Positions 16,158-25,673 of a stretch of DNA of 41,342 nt are shown here, piece after piece. Source of the DNA: Vitreoscilla sp. (GTDB lineage: Bacteria > Pseudomonadota > Gammaproteobacteria > Burkholderiales > Burkholderiaceae_C); assembly GCA_018780145.1 (NCBI GenBank), contig JADMKA010000088.1, forward strand, positions 1 to 41,342, written 5' to 3'. Each line of letters starts with the position of its first letter. Within the stretch, counting starts at the first letter, position 1. The notes under the pieces were generated by a model. That model made no database searches and had not been told where the DNA came from. It saw only the letters and a list, made by a program, of their open reading frames with translations. The position numbers and the translations under genes are program-made.

Positions 16158-16370
16158 TCAGTAGTGGGGCGGTAGCTCGTCGCGCAGGCTGCGGAACGGG
16201 CCCGGCACGTCCGCCGGGGCCTGGTCGCGCAGCCGGGCGACCTCGCGCAGCAGCAGGTCGATCTGCTGCTGCTGCCGCACGATCACCTGGTTGAGCTGGT
16301 CCACCAGGTCCTCGCTGAAGCTGGCCTTGATTTCCAGCTCGGTGAGGCGGCGGTCGATGTCGTTGTTCAT
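16158..16370 (-). CDS. slyX: SlyX family protein
   Basis: 70 residues from ATG 16370. The sequence is a coiled coil: MNNDIDRRLTELEIKASFSE, DLVDQLNQVIVRQQQQIDLL, then REVARLRDQ and the conserved SlyX ending RDELPPHY (family consensus ..PPHY). SlyX is a small cytoplasmic protein of unknown function, common in proteobacteria. The upstream frame is open to about 16598 but loses family similarity, so the internal ATG is chosen. The gene is divergent from the symporter kinase, with 254 bp between start codons. Confidence 0.93.
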   Translation of the reverse strand: MNNDIDRRLTELEIKASFSEDLVDQLNQVIVRQQQQIDLLLREVARLRDQAPADVPGPFRSLRDELPPHY

Positions 16371-16624
16371 GGGGCTCAGGGCCTGTGCGCCGTTGCCGGC
16401 TTCGGAGCTCTCCAGGAGCCCTACCGCGTCGTACTGCGGTTCGTCGTGGTACCAACCGGTCAGGCTGGCTTCGGTGTCGTGGCGCCATTTTCCCGCATCC
16501 GACAGCCTCCCAGGCCGGCGCACGTCCTCGCACCCCCGTGGAGGGCACATGATGTTGCCGCCGGCACCATTTGAGTGCATGCTCCACACGGTATGCAAGG
16601 CGCGACAACAAGGGAAGCCACCGC

Positions 16625-19600
16625 GTGAACGCCCTGCTGGTCACCGCGATCGGCGCGGTCTACCTCTACCTGCTGTTTGCCGTGGCCTACCTGATCGACC
16701 GACGGGCCCGGCGCGGCGCGCCGGCAGCCTGGCAGGGGCAATGGGTCTATGCGCTGTCGATCGCGGTGTACTGCACCAGCTGGACGTTCTACGGCAGCGT
16801 GGGCCGTTCGGCCGCCAGCGGCATCGGCTTCCTGCCGATCTACCTCGGCCCGGTGCTGGTGTTCGTGTTGGGTCAGCCGCTGCTGCGCAAGATCTTGCGC
16901 GTTGCCAAGTCCCAGCACATCACCACCATCGCCGATTTCATCTCGGCGCGCTACGGCAAGGACCCGCTGTTGGCCGGCGTGGTGACGGTGATCGCGGTGG
17001 TCGGCATCATGCCGTACATCTCGCTGCAGCTGAAGGCGGTGACCACCAGCTTCGGGCTGCTGCTGGCCTATCCCGCCGTCGGCCAGCCGGCCGCCGTGCC
17101 GCCGCCGATCTACGCCGACACCGCGCTCTACGTGACGCTGGCGATGAGCCTGTTCGTCATCGTCTTCGGCACCCGCCAGGTGGATGCCACCGAGCAGCAC
17201 CGCGGCATGGTCGGCGCGGTGGCGCTGGAGTCGCTGGTCAAGTTGGCGGCGTTCCTGGCGGTGGGGGTGTTCGTGGTCTGGGGCCTGTTCGACGGCCTGG
17301 GCGATCTGTTCGGGCAGGCCGCCGCCCAGGAGCGCCTGGCGCCGCTGCTGGACGTGGGCGCGGCGCTGGGCAGCGGGCAGTTCTGGGCGCTCACCGTGCT
17401 GTCGATGGCGGCCATCGTCTGCCTGCCCCGGCAGTTCCAGGTCACCGTGGTCGAGAACACCGACGAGGCCGATCTGCGCCGCGCCGCCTGGCTGTTCCCG
17501 CTGTACCTGCTGGCCATCAACCTGTTCGTGCTGCCGATCGCCCTGGCCGGGCTGCTGAGCTTCGCGCCAGGCAGTGTGAACGCGGACACCTTCGTGCTGA
17601 GCCTGCCCATCGCCGCCGGCCAGCCCGCGCTGGCGGTGGTGGCCTTCATCGGCGGGCTGTCGGCGGCCACCGGCATGATCATCGTCGAGACCATCGCGTT
17701 GGCCACGATGGTCTGCAACGACCTGGTGCTGCCGTTGACGATGCGCCGCGCGGCGATCCACGGCCGCAGCGATCTGACCGGCCGCGTCAAGCTGATCCGC
17801 CGCTGCGCGATCGTCCTCGTGCTGCTGCTCGGCTATGCCTACGTGCGCGGGGTGGGCGAGTCGCGCGCGCTGGTGAGCATCGGCCTGGTCTCGTTCGCCG
17901 CCGCCGCGCAGTTCGCGCCGGCGATGCTGCTGGGGCTGTACTGGAAGGGCGGTTCGCGACAGGGTGCGCTGGCCGGCCTGCTGGCGGGCTTCGCGGTCTG
18001 GGCTTACACGCTGCTGCTGCCGGCGTTCGCGCGCTCCGGCTGGCTCGACGCCGGCTTCGTGCTGCACGGGCCATTCGGTATCGACTGGCTGCGGCCGGAG
18101 GCCATGCTGGGCATGGTGGGCTACGACGAGATCGGCCACAGCCTGTTCTGGAGCATGGTGGCCAACGTCGGCGTCTACATTCTGGTCTCGCTGCGGAGCG
18201 ACCCGGACATCGTCGAGCGCACCCAGGCCCGCGCCTTCGTCGAGGTGTTCGAGCGCCCGGCCACCGGCCTGGTGCGCACCTGGCAGGCCGAGATGCAGGT
18301 CGGTGGCCTGGTCGCTCTGGCCTCGCGCTTCATCGACGAACGACACGTGCGCCAGGCTTTCGCCCAGCATGCCACCCAGCGCGGGCGCTCGCTGGACGAC
18401 ACCCAGCGCGCGGATCTGGAAACCGTGAACTTCTGCGAGCGCCTGCTGGCCGGCGCCATCGGCTCGGCCCTGGCGCGCGTGGTGGTGGCCTCGGCGATCC
18501 AGGAAAAGCAGGTCAGCCTGGAGGGCGTGATCGAGATGCTCTCCGATGCCTCGCAGGCCATCCAGACCAACTGGGAGCGGCTGCAAGAGACTGTCGAGAA
18601 CGTCTCCCAAGGCATCAGCATGTTCGACGCGGACTATCGCCTGGTGGTCTGCAACCGCCGGTTGGCGGAGCTGCTGGACATGCCAACGCAGCTGTGCACG
18701 GTCGGCACCCGGCTGGAGGACATGCTGCGCTACAACGCCCAGCGCGGCGAGTACGGCCCGGGTGACGCGGAGCGCCTGGTCGCCGAGCGCATGGCGCTGG
18801 CGGCCAGGCAGGTGCCGCACGTCTTCGAGCGCCCCGGCCCGGCCGGCCGCGTGCTGGAGGTTCGCGGCAAGCCCCTGCCCGGCGGTGGCTTCGTCTCGAC
18901 GACCACCGACATCACCGAGCGAAAGCGGGCCGAGCAGGCCTTGCGTCAGGCCTACGACGAGCTGGAGCTGCGGGTGGCCCAACGCACCGAGGAGTTGCAG
19001 GCCGGCCGCGAGCGCTTCCGCGGCTTCGCCGAATCTGCGTCGGACTGGTTCTGGGAGACCGACGCGCAGCACCGCCTGCGCTACGTCTCGGAGCGCTTTC
19101 TGGAGGCCACCGGGCTCGCGCCGGCGCGGGTCATCGGGCACAGCTTCTGGGAACTGGGGTCCAGCGGTGGCAGCGAGGCCCTCTGGCAGGCCGCGCAGCA
19201 GACCATGCACCGGCACGAGGCCTTTCGTGGGTTGGAACTTCCGCTCACCGCGCAGGACGGCGGCGTGCTGCAGCTGCGCGTGACCGGCCAACCATGGCAC
19301 GATTCCGCGGGCGTGTTCTGCGGCTTCCGCGGCACTGGATCGGACGTGACGCAACTCGTGCAGGCACAGGCCGAGCTGCTGCGCGCCGAGCGGCTGGCCG
19401 CGCTGGGCGGGCTGGTGGCGGGCGTCGCGCACGAGATCAACACGCCGGTGGGCATTGGCCTGACGGCGGCCAGCTACCTGGAGGAACTGTTCAAGAACTT
19501 CGAGCAGCAATACGCCGACGGGCAACTGCGTCGCTCGGATGTCGAGGCCCTGTTGCGTGGCGGCACCGAAGCCAGCGGTTCGATCATCGCCAACCTGCGC

Positions 19601-20146
19601 CGTGCCGCCGATCTGGTGCGCAGTTTCAAGCTGGTGGCGGTCGATCAGTCCAGCGAGCAGCGCCGGACTTTCAATCTGCGGGGGTACGTGGACGAGATCC
19701 TGCGCAGCCTGCATCCCAAGCTCAAGCGCGTGCCGCACCGCATCGAGATCGACTGCGCGTCCGACATCGAGCTCAACAGCTATCCCGGCGCCTTCTCGCA
19801 GGTCCTGACCAACTTGATCATGAACTCGCTGATTCACGGCTTTGAAGCTGACCGGCCCGGCCTCATCCAGATCGGTGCCCGCGTGGCCGATGGCCGCCTG
19901 CTGCTGACCTACCGTGACGATGGCAAAGGCATGAGCGCCGAGCACACGCGGCACATGTTCGAGCCTTTCTTCACGACGCGGCGCGGCCAGGGGGGGAGCG
20001 GGCTGGGCCTGCATGTTGTATACAACCTTGTCACGCAGACTCTGGGCGGCCGCATCGAGGGCAGCAGCGGCCCCGGCCAGGGCGTAAGCTATCGAATCGA
20101 CGTTCCCTTTGCCGCACCGGAGGGTCCCCATGAGCGCGCAGCCTGA
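16625..20146 (+). CDS. Sodium/solute symporter fused to PAS domains and a sensor histidine kinase (CbrA-like)
   Basis: 1173 residues from GTG 16625, which has AAGGGA nine bases upstream; a TTG at 16571 is the alternative. The first about 510 residues are a sodium:solute symporter domain with some 12-13 membrane segments (SIAVYCTSWTFYGSVG, KSQHITTIADFISARYG, VVENTDEADLRRAAWLFPLY). A PAS domain (about 655-775, ENVSQGISMFDADYRLVVCN), a coiled segment (YDELELRVAQRTEELQ), a second PAS (about 805-925) and a kinase core follow, with GVAHEINTPVG (His936) and an ATPase domain (DDGKGMS, GGSGLGLHVVYNLV). CbrA-type proteins couple transport or nutrient sensing to phosphorelay; the ligand here is unknown. 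The end overlaps the HD-GYP gene by 17 bp, so they are very likely partners. Confidence 0.92.
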   Translation: MNALLVTAIGAVYLYLLFAVAYLIDRRARRGAPAAWQGQWVYALSIAVYCTSWTFYGSVGRSAASGIGFLPIYLGPVLVFVLGQPLLRKILRVAKSQHITTIADFISARYGKDPLLAGVVTVIAVVGIMPYISLQLKAVTTSFGLLLAYPAVGQPAAVPPPIYADTALYVTLAMSLFVIVFGTRQVDATEQHRGMVGAVALESLVKLAAFLAVGVFVVWGLFDGLGDLFGQAAAQERLAPLLDVGAALGSGQFWALTVLSMAAIVCLPRQFQVTVVENTDEADLRRAAWLFPLYLLAINLFVLPIALAGLLSFAPGSVNADTFVLSLPIAAGQPALAVVAFIGGLSAATGMIIVETIALATMVCNDLVLPLTMRRAAIHGRSDLTGRVKLIRRCAIVLVLLLGYAYVRGVGESRALVSIGLVSFAAAAQFAPAMLLGLYWKGGSRQGALAGLLAGFAVWAYTLLLPAFARSGWLDAGFVLHGPFGIDWLRPEAMLGMVGYDEIGHSLFWSMVANVGVYILVSLRSDPDIVERTQARAFVEVFERPATGLVRTWQAEMQVGGLVALASRFIDERHVRQAFAQHATQRGRSLDDTQRADLETVNFCERLLAGAIGSALARVVVASAIQEKQVSLEGVIEMLSDASQAIQTNWERLQETVENVSQGISMFDADYRLVVCNRRLAELLDMPTQLCTVGTRLEDMLRYNAQRGEYGPGDAERLVAERMALAARQVPHVFERPGPAGRVLEVRGKPLPGGGFVSTTTDITERKRAEQALRQAYDELELRVAQRTEELQAGRERFRGFAESASDWFWETDAQHRLRYVSERFLEATGLAPARVIGHSFWELGSSGGSEALWQAAQQTMHRHEAFRGLELPLTAQDGGVLQLRVTGQPWHDSAGVFCGFRGTGSDVTQLVQAQAELLRAERLAALGGLVAGVAHEINTPVGIGLTAASYLEELFKNFEQQYADGQLRRSDVEALLRGGTEASGSIIANLRRAADLVRSFKLVAVDQSSEQRRTFNLRGYVDEILRSLHPKLKRVPHRIEIDCASDIELNSYPGAFSQVLTNLIMNSLIHGFEADRPGLIQIGARVADGRLLLTYRDDGKGMSAEHTRHMFEPFFTTRRGQGGSGLGLHVVYNLVTQTLGGRIEGSSGPGQGVSYRIDVPFAAPEGPHERAA

Positions 20147-21731
20147 CAACAGCATCACCCGAGCGCCGGCTGCTTTCGGCGACGAGCTGCTCTCCTTCGC
20201 CGACGACAGCAGTGGTGTCGTGCCGCGTCGACGCACCTCCGACAACCCGTGGAAGATTCTGATCGCCGACGACGACGACGCGGTGCACAGCATTTCGCGC
20301 ATGGTGCTGCGCGACTTCGAGTTCGAAGGCCGGGGGCTGGTCTTCATCAGCGCGCACTCGGGGCAGGAGACCCAGCGCATGGTCGAGGCCCACCCGGATG
20401 CCGCGATCCTGCTGCTGGATGTGGTCATGGAATCGGACAACGCCGGCCTGGACGTGGTTCGCCATGTGCGAGACGTGATGCGCAACCGCTTCATGCGCAT
20501 CATCTTGCGCACCGGCCAGCCGGGCCAGGCGCCGGAGCGTTGGGTGGTCGTCAATTACGACATCAACGACTACCGCGAGAAGACCGAACTGACCGCGCAA
20601 AAGCTGGTCACCACCGTGGTCTCGGCGCTGCGCGCCTACCGTGACATCCAGATCATCGAGGCGAGCCGGCGCGGGCTGGAGCAGATCGTCGGCGCCTCGC
20701 GCGACCTCTTCGAGCCGCAGTCGCTGTCGCAGTTCTCGGCCGGCGTACTGAACCAACTCACCGCGTTGCTGAACCTGGGTGCGGACAGCCTGTTCCTGCA
20801 GTCGAGCGGGTTCGCGGCCAAGCGCGACCATGCGCACGAGCAGGATGCCTTCACCATCCTGGCCGGCACCGGCCAGTTCGAGATGGCCGTGGGGCGCAAC
20901 CTGCACGAGGCCGTGCCCGGCCATGTGCTGCAAAGGCTGCTGGCTGCCCGCGAGGCCGGCCGCACGCTGGTCGACGGCAACGAGTTCGCGGGCTATTTCA
21001 AGACGTCCAACGGCTCGGAGAACATGGTCTACCTGCACACCCGGCGCAGCCTGGGCGAAATGGATGTGCACCTGTTGCAGGTCTTCGCCTCCAACGTGGC
21101 CATCGCCTTCGACAACATCTACCTCAACGACGAGATCACCAGCACCCAGGTGGAGCTGATCCTGACGCTGAGCGAGGTGGTGGAGACGCGCTCCAAAGAG
21201 ACCGGGCGGCATGTGTTCCGCGTCGGCGAGTACTCGCACCTGATGGGCAGCAAGATCGGTCTTTCGCCTCGCGAGTGCGACTTGCTCCGCATGGCCGCAC
21301 CGATGCACGACCTGGGCAAGATCGGCATCTCCGACGCCATCCTGTGCAAGCCCGGCCGCTTGACCGCGCCTGAGTTCGAGGCGATGAAGCGCCACACCAC
21401 CATCGGCCACGACATCCTGAAGGGTTCGCGCCGCGACGGCTTGCGCGCCGCGGCCATTGTCGCGCTGCACCACCACGAGTGCTGGGACGGCAGCGGCTAC
21501 CCTGCTGGTCTGGTCGGCGATCAGATCCACATCTTCGGCCGCATCGTCGGTATGGCGGATGTCTTCGACGCCCTGGCCAACAAGCGCATCTACAAGGAGG
21601 CCTGGCCGATCGACCAGGTCATGGATTACATCGCCAACCTCTCCGGCACCAAGTTCGACCCCCGGCTGGTGCAGGTGATTCGGGACCACCTGGACGAGTT
21701 CGTCGACATCCTGCGCCGGTATCCGGACTGA
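20130..21731 (+). CDS. Response regulator with DUF3369 and HD-GYP domain (c-di-GMP phosphodiesterase type)
   Basis: 533 residues from ATG 20130, with GGAGGG just upstream. The N-terminal receiver has IADDDDAVHS, phosphoacceptor Asp97 in LLLDVVM and Lys151. A DUF3369 sensor-like region follows (about 175-335). The HD-GYP domain has His393-Asp394 in PMHDLGKIGI, TTIGHDILKGS, HHHECWDGSGYP (Gly456-Tyr457-Pro458) and RIVGMADVFDAL, with all expected metal ligands. It would hydrolyse cyclic-di-GMP in the cytoplasm when phosphorylated. The 17-bp overlap with the symporter kinase gene makes that kinase the probable donor. Its stop is 4 bp from the stop of the convergent DMT gene. Confidence 0.94.
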   Translation: MSAQPDNSITRAPAAFGDELLSFADDSSGVVPRRRTSDNPWKILIADDDDAVHSISRMVLRDFEFEGRGLVFISAHSGQETQRMVEAHPDAAILLLDVVMESDNAGLDVVRHVRDVMRNRFMRIILRTGQPGQAPERWVVVNYDINDYREKTELTAQKLVTTVVSALRAYRDIQIIEASRRGLEQIVGASRDLFEPQSLSQFSAGVLNQLTALLNLGADSLFLQSSGFAAKRDHAHEQDAFTILAGTGQFEMAVGRNLHEAVPGHVLQRLLAAREAGRTLVDGNEFAGYFKTSNGSENMVYLHTRRSLGEMDVHLLQVFASNVAIAFDNIYLNDEITSTQVELILTLSEVVETRSKETGRHVFRVGEYSHLMGSKIGLSPRECDLLRMAAPMHDLGKIGISDAILCKPGRLTAPEFEAMKRHTTIGHDILKGSRRDGLRAAAIVALHHHECWDGSGYPAGLVGDQIHIFGRIVGMADVFDALANKRIYKEAWPIDQVMDYIANLSGTKFDPRLVQVIRDHLDEFVDILRRYPD

Positions 21732-21735
21732 ACGG

Positions 21736-22674
21736 CTAATCTGCCATCGTGTCGGCGGCCACCGGGTCGGCAGGCTTGGCGGCACCGCGCATGTTCAGCC
21801 AGGCCCCAGCCGCCCCGCAGGCGGCGATGACGCCCATGCCGACGAAGGCCCAGAAATCCGGCACCTGGCGAAAGATCAGCCAGCCCAGGCCGGTGGCCAC
21901 GGCGATCTGCAGGTAGACAAACGGCATCAGCGTGGCCGTGGGCGCCATGCCCAGCGCGAGGATCAGCAGCAGGTGGCCGGTGGTGCCGAGCGCGCCGATC
22001 AGCGCCATCAGGCCGAGTTGCCAGCCGGGCGCGGCCTGCAGGATCCCGCCCACGTCCAGCGGGCTGGCCAGCAGCACGGGCGTCAGCAGCGCGGTGCCGG
22101 CGAGTCCTGTGTAGAAGTGGGTCGTGTAGGGGCTCTCGCTGCCCGACAAGCGCCGCGTCAGCACCTGGAAGCTGGCGTAGGTGAAGGCGCCGGCCAACGG
22201 GAACACCACCGCCCAGCCGAACAGGCCCGAGCCGGGCCGGATGACGATCAGCGCGCCGGCAAAGCCGCCCGCCACCAGCGCCCAGCGCACCGGCGTCACC
22301 TTCTCGTGCAACCACCAGCCGGCCAGCACGATCACCAGCAGCGGTGTCAGCATGTTGATGGCGGTGAACTCGGGCACCGGCATGTGCTGCACGCCGTAGA
22401 AGCTCATCGCGCTGGTGGCGGCCAGCAGCGCGCCGCGGACGAACTGGAAGCGCGGGTGCGTGGTGGCGAAGGCGCGCCGGCCGCCGCGCCAGGCCAGCCA
22501 GACCCCCATCACCGTGGCCTGGAACGCATAACGGGCCCAGAAGAAGATCAGCACCGGCATGAAGCCGCCGAGGTAGCGGATGGTGCTGTCCATGCTGGCG
22601 AAGCAACTGGCCGCCAGTGCGATCAGCGTCACGCCCAGCAGCGGGCGTGTCGGGGGCAGGCCGGGTGCGGTCAC
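21736..22674 (-). CDS. DMT superfamily (EamA) transporter
   Basis: 312 residues from GTG 22674, whose GTGA overlaps the stop of the PHP gene; an ATG at 22725 would lie inside that gene. Two EamA repeats make about ten membrane segments (LLGVTLIALAASCFASMDST near the start; GTTGHLLLILALGMAPTATL in the second half). Such proteins export metabolites or drugs across the inner membrane; the substrate is not deducible. The coupling with the PHP phosphoesterase gene suggests cotranscription rather than shared function. Confidence 0.9.
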   Translation of the reverse strand: MTAPGLPPTRPLLGVTLIALAASCFASMDSTIRYLGGFMPVLIFFWARYAFQATVMGVWLAWRGGRRAFATTHPRFQFVRGALLAATSAMSFYGVQHMPVPEFTAINMLTPLLVIVLAGWWLHEKVTPVRWALVAGGFAGALIVIRPGSGLFGWAVVFPLAGAFTYASFQVLTRRLSGSESPYTTHFYTGLAGTALLTPVLLASPLDVGGILQAAPGWQLGLMALIGALGTTGHLLLILALGMAPTATLMPFVYLQIAVATGLGWLIFRQVPDFWAFVGMGVIAACGAAGAWLNMRGAAKPADPVAADTMAD

Positions 22675-23546
22675 GCGGCCGAGGCGGGCGCGGGCAACGA
22701 CAGCCGGTCGGCCCAGAGCGACCACAGCGGCGTGACCTTGCCGGGCAGATCCGGCAGCGAGCCGAGCGGTACGCGGCTTTCACCCGGGGCGTGGAAATCG
22801 CTGCCGCGCGAGGCCAACAGGCCGAACTCCAGCGCCATGTCGGCGTAGCGGGTCACCTCGTCGGGGAAGTGGCTGCCGCAGGTCACCTCGACGCCCTGGC
22901 CGCCATGGGCCTGGAACTCCGAGAACAGCGCGTACTCCTCGGTGGGCGTGAAGCGGTAGCGGGCCGGGTGGGCAATGGCGGTGACGCCTCCGGCGCCATG
23001 CACCCAGTCCAGCGCCTCGCCCAGGCCGGCCCAGCGGTGCGGCACGAAGCCCGGCTTGCCCTCCTTGAGGTAGCGGGTGAACACCTCGTGCACGTTGCTG
23101 CAATGGCCCTGGTCCACCAGGAAGCGGGCGAAGTGCGTGCGCGAAACCAGCTCCGGGTTGGCCGCGTAGGCCGTGGCGCCTTCGTACGCGCCGTGGATGC
23201 CGACGCGGGCCAGGCTCTCGCCCATGCCCTGCGCGCGCGCCGTGCGGCCGGCGCGCAACCGCGACAGGCCCTGCACCAGCCGGGGCTCGTGGGGGTCGAA
23301 ACCGAACCCGAGGATGTGCACCGTCTCGCCGGCGAAGGTCACCGAGATCTCGACGCCGGTCACGTAGGCCATGCCCAGCGCCGCCGCAGCCGCCTGGGCC
23401 TCGGCCTGGCCGCCGATCTCGTCGTGGTCGGTGAGCGACCAGAGCTCGACGCCGCCGTCGTGGGCCCGCTGGGCCAGCGCCGCCGGCGCGAGGCTGCCAT
23501 CCGAGCAGATCGAGTGGCAGTGGAGGTCGGCGTTCAACAGGTGCAC
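22671..23546 (-). CDS. PHP-domain phosphoesterase, RNase AM / 3',5'-nucleoside bisphosphate phosphatase type
   Basis: 291 residues from GTG 23546; an in-frame stop lies just upstream, so no longer start is possible. All PHP metal motifs are present: DLHCHSICSDGSL, SLTDHDEIGG, GVEISVTFAGETVHILGFGF, AIAHPARYRF and SRGSDFHAPGE. The family includes E. coli RNase AM (YciV/TrpH), which trims 5' ends of rRNA and hydrolyses 3',5'-nucleoside bisphosphates using Mn ions. Full length for this group. The stop overlaps the DMT start by 4 bp. Confidence 0.92.
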   Translation of the reverse strand: MHLLNADLHCHSICSDGSLAPAALAQRAHDGGVELWSLTDHDEIGGQAEAQAAAAALGMAYVTGVEISVTFAGETVHILGFGFDPHEPRLVQGLSRLRAGRTARAQGMGESLARVGIHGAYEGATAYAANPELVSRTHFARFLVDQGHCSNVHEVFTRYLKEGKPGFVPHRWAGLGEALDWVHGAGGVTAIAHPARYRFTPTEEYALFSEFQAHGGQGVEVTCGSHFPDEVTRYADMALEFGLLASRGSDFHAPGESRVPLGSLPDLPGKVTPLWSLWADRLSLPAPASAA

Positions 23547-23592
23547 CGCCGCATTTTACGGAGGAGACCCTGCCCCCTGTGCGGGCAAGGGA

Positions 23593-25617
23593 TCAACGGC
23601 CCCGCGCATGGATGCGGCCGCCCGCGGTGTCCATGAACTGCTGGACGATGTCCATGCGCTTCGGGCCGAGCCAGTCCGGGTGGCTGAGATCGATCACCCG
23701 GCAGGGGTGCGGCGGGTCGAGCAAGGCGCGCAGCTCGGCCCACTCGTGGCGCGGCCCGGGCTGGTCGAGCGAGTTGGAGCGCTCGATCACCAGCAGGTGC
23801 AGCACCCAGCCGCGGGCCCGCGTGTCGGTCTTGGCGAACAGCCAGGCGCGGCCGACCGCGGGCTCTCGCCGCAGCCTGTCCAGCAGCGGCCGCAGGGCCC
23901 GGGCGGACAAGCGCGCCGGGGTCAAGGTCTGGCCACCGTCGAAGTTCAGCAAGGCGCCCAGAGCCTGGTCGGCCTCGCGCTCGAGCTCGGGCAGGCGGCT
24001 GCGCAGCAGGCGCAAGGCGTCCAGATCCTCACGCTGCATCCAGGCGCGCTCCAGGCGGCGCGCGGCGTGGAGCGACCACGACGGATCCGCCAGCTCCTGC
24101 CGCACCGCGCGGCCGAAGCGGTCGAGGCGTTCGTCGTCGTGCACCAGCGCCATCAGCAGGCCGGCACCCTCGGCGGCCGGCGCCGGCAGATCCGGCTCGC
24201 GGCTGCGCGGTGGCAGCGGGCCTTGGGCGTCGAGCAGCAGGCTGCCGAGCAGGTGCCGTGCCGCTGCCGAGGTGGCATGCCGGGACAGCGCCGCACGGGC
24301 GACCGGCAGCGCGGCTGCCGCCCCCAGCACCGCGTGCGCGGTGCGCACCCACAGCAGGTGGTCGTCCAGCGGCAGCGGCTTCTCGGCGTCGGCCTCCGCG
24401 AGCTCGGTGAGCAGGCGCTCGCGCTGGCGGTGGTCGTGGTGGCGGTCGGCCCAGTCGGCTGCCACGCGCTGTTGCCAGTGCCGGTCCAGCGTGTCGATCC
24501 AGCCGTCGAGCTCCGCGCCCAGCAGGGCCTCGGCGGCGTTCGGGCCGGTGGCGGCGGTGATCGCAAGCGGCTCGCCGGTCAGCGCCAGCCGTTCGCGCAG
24601 CGCGGCACGGCCATCGGCCCGGCCGTGCACCCGCGACGGGGCGGCGTGCAGGGATTCCTGCAGCCAGGCCTTCGCCTGGGGGTGGCGCAGGCTGGCGGCG
24701 ATCAGCACCTTCAGCTCGCGCAGGGGCAGCGCGTCCGGCACCGCGGACTGGCGGGTGTTGTCCCAGCGACGGGGCCAGAACACCTCGTCGAGAAAGTGCT
24801 GCTGGATCGCCGTGCGCAGCAGGGCCTGTGCCAGCGCCGGGCCCCGGCCCAGGCTGCAGGCCAGGCGGTCGGCAGCCACGGCTTCGTCGCGCGCGACCAC
24901 CAGCGCGCGGGCCTCGAAGCGTGGCCAGAAGTGGCGCAGGAACAGGGTGACGAAGGCATCCGCCCACTGCGGCAGCAGCCGCGCGGGCCGCCAGGTTGCC
25001 GCCAGGCCGGCCCACAGCCGGCGCTGGCGCTCCAGCCACGGTGCCGGCTCGCGCCAGGCGCTGCGCCAGTCGGGCGCCCGCCGCAAAGGGGCCAACTCCA
25101 CCGCCAGCAGCGCCGCCAGCGCCCCCGGGGTGAGCGACATCATCAGCGGCAGGCCCAGCACCAGCGTGTGCCGGTTCAGGCCCAGCGGGCCCAGCTGGGG
25201 CCGTTCGACCAGGCGGGCGCCGAGCGAGGTGTCCAGCACCACCTCGTGCACTGGCGCCGCGTGGAGCTGGGCACGCACCTCGTCGATCAGGGCGCTGAGA
25301 GCGGGCGCCTGGCCCGGCGCGAGCGCCAGGCCCAACGGCACGGCCGGTTGCAGGCGCAGCAGGCGGGCCAGCGGCCAGGCAGCGCCGGCGGCGGCCAGCA
25401 GCAGCATCCAGGCCGCCGCCTGCCAGGCACTGGCTGCCTCGCCTGCCAGCGTGACGATGGCCCACCCTGCCATGGCCACCACCAGGGCGATGGTCGCCCA
25501 GCCGAGGGCCAGCGCCGCCAGTGCCGCCAGCGCCGTCTCGATCAGGAAGCGGCGGGGGCGGTCTCGCCAGGCATTGGCATGCTGGCCGACACGGCGGCGA
25601 AACGCCTGTTCATTCAT
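23593..25617 (-). CDS. Large membrane protein related to M48 peptidases but lacking the HExxH motif
   Basis: 674 residues from ATG 25617. Two hydrophobic segments (about 31-60 and 65-86) precede a domain that follows the M48 peptidase pattern: PVHEVVLDTSLGARLVERPQ, LGLNRHTLVLGLPLMMSLTP. Where HExxH is expected the sequence reads AVELAPLRR: Glu174 is kept but the zinc histidines are Val173 and Pro177. The rest (about 190-674) is helical and rich in Leu, Arg and Ala, with no family I recognise. It is therefore probably a non-catalytic M48 homologue; the role is unknown. It lies between the PHP and PQQ-dehydrogenase genes on the same strand. Confidence 0.75.
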   Translation of the reverse strand: MNEQAFRRRVGQHANAWRDRPRRFLIETALAALAALALGWATIALVVAMAGWAIVTLAGEAASAWQAAAWMLLLAAAGAAWPLARLLRLQPAVPLGLALAPGQAPALSALIDEVRAQLHAAPVHEVVLDTSLGARLVERPQLGPLGLNRHTLVLGLPLMMSLTPGALAALLAVELAPLRRAPDWRSAWREPAPWLERQRRLWAGLAATWRPARLLPQWADAFVTLFLRHFWPRFEARALVVARDEAVAADRLACSLGRGPALAQALLRTAIQQHFLDEVFWPRRWDNTRQSAVPDALPLRELKVLIAASLRHPQAKAWLQESLHAAPSRVHGRADGRAALRERLALTGEPLAITAATGPNAAEALLGAELDGWIDTLDRHWQQRVAADWADRHHDHRQRERLLTELAEADAEKPLPLDDHLLWVRTAHAVLGAAAALPVARAALSRHATSAAARHLLGSLLLDAQGPLPPRSREPDLPAPAAEGAGLLMALVHDDERLDRFGRAVRQELADPSWSLHAARRLERAWMQREDLDALRLLRSRLPELEREADQALGALLNFDGGQTLTPARLSARALRPLLDRLRREPAVGRAWLFAKTDTRARGWVLHLLVIERSNSLDQPGPRHEWAELRALLDPPHPCRVIDLSHPDWLGPKRMDIVQQFMDTAGGRIHARGR

Positions 25618-25673
25618 GCATCGGGGCCCGTGGTGGAAAGCCTGGCGTTGTATCGCCGGCCGATCGTTCGACT

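Noticed and set aside
16460-20554. 1364-codon open frame on the minus strand opposite the symporter kinase
   Set aside because: Same low-complexity His/Gln/Arg composition; the plus strand has a full set of symporter, PAS and kinase motifs.
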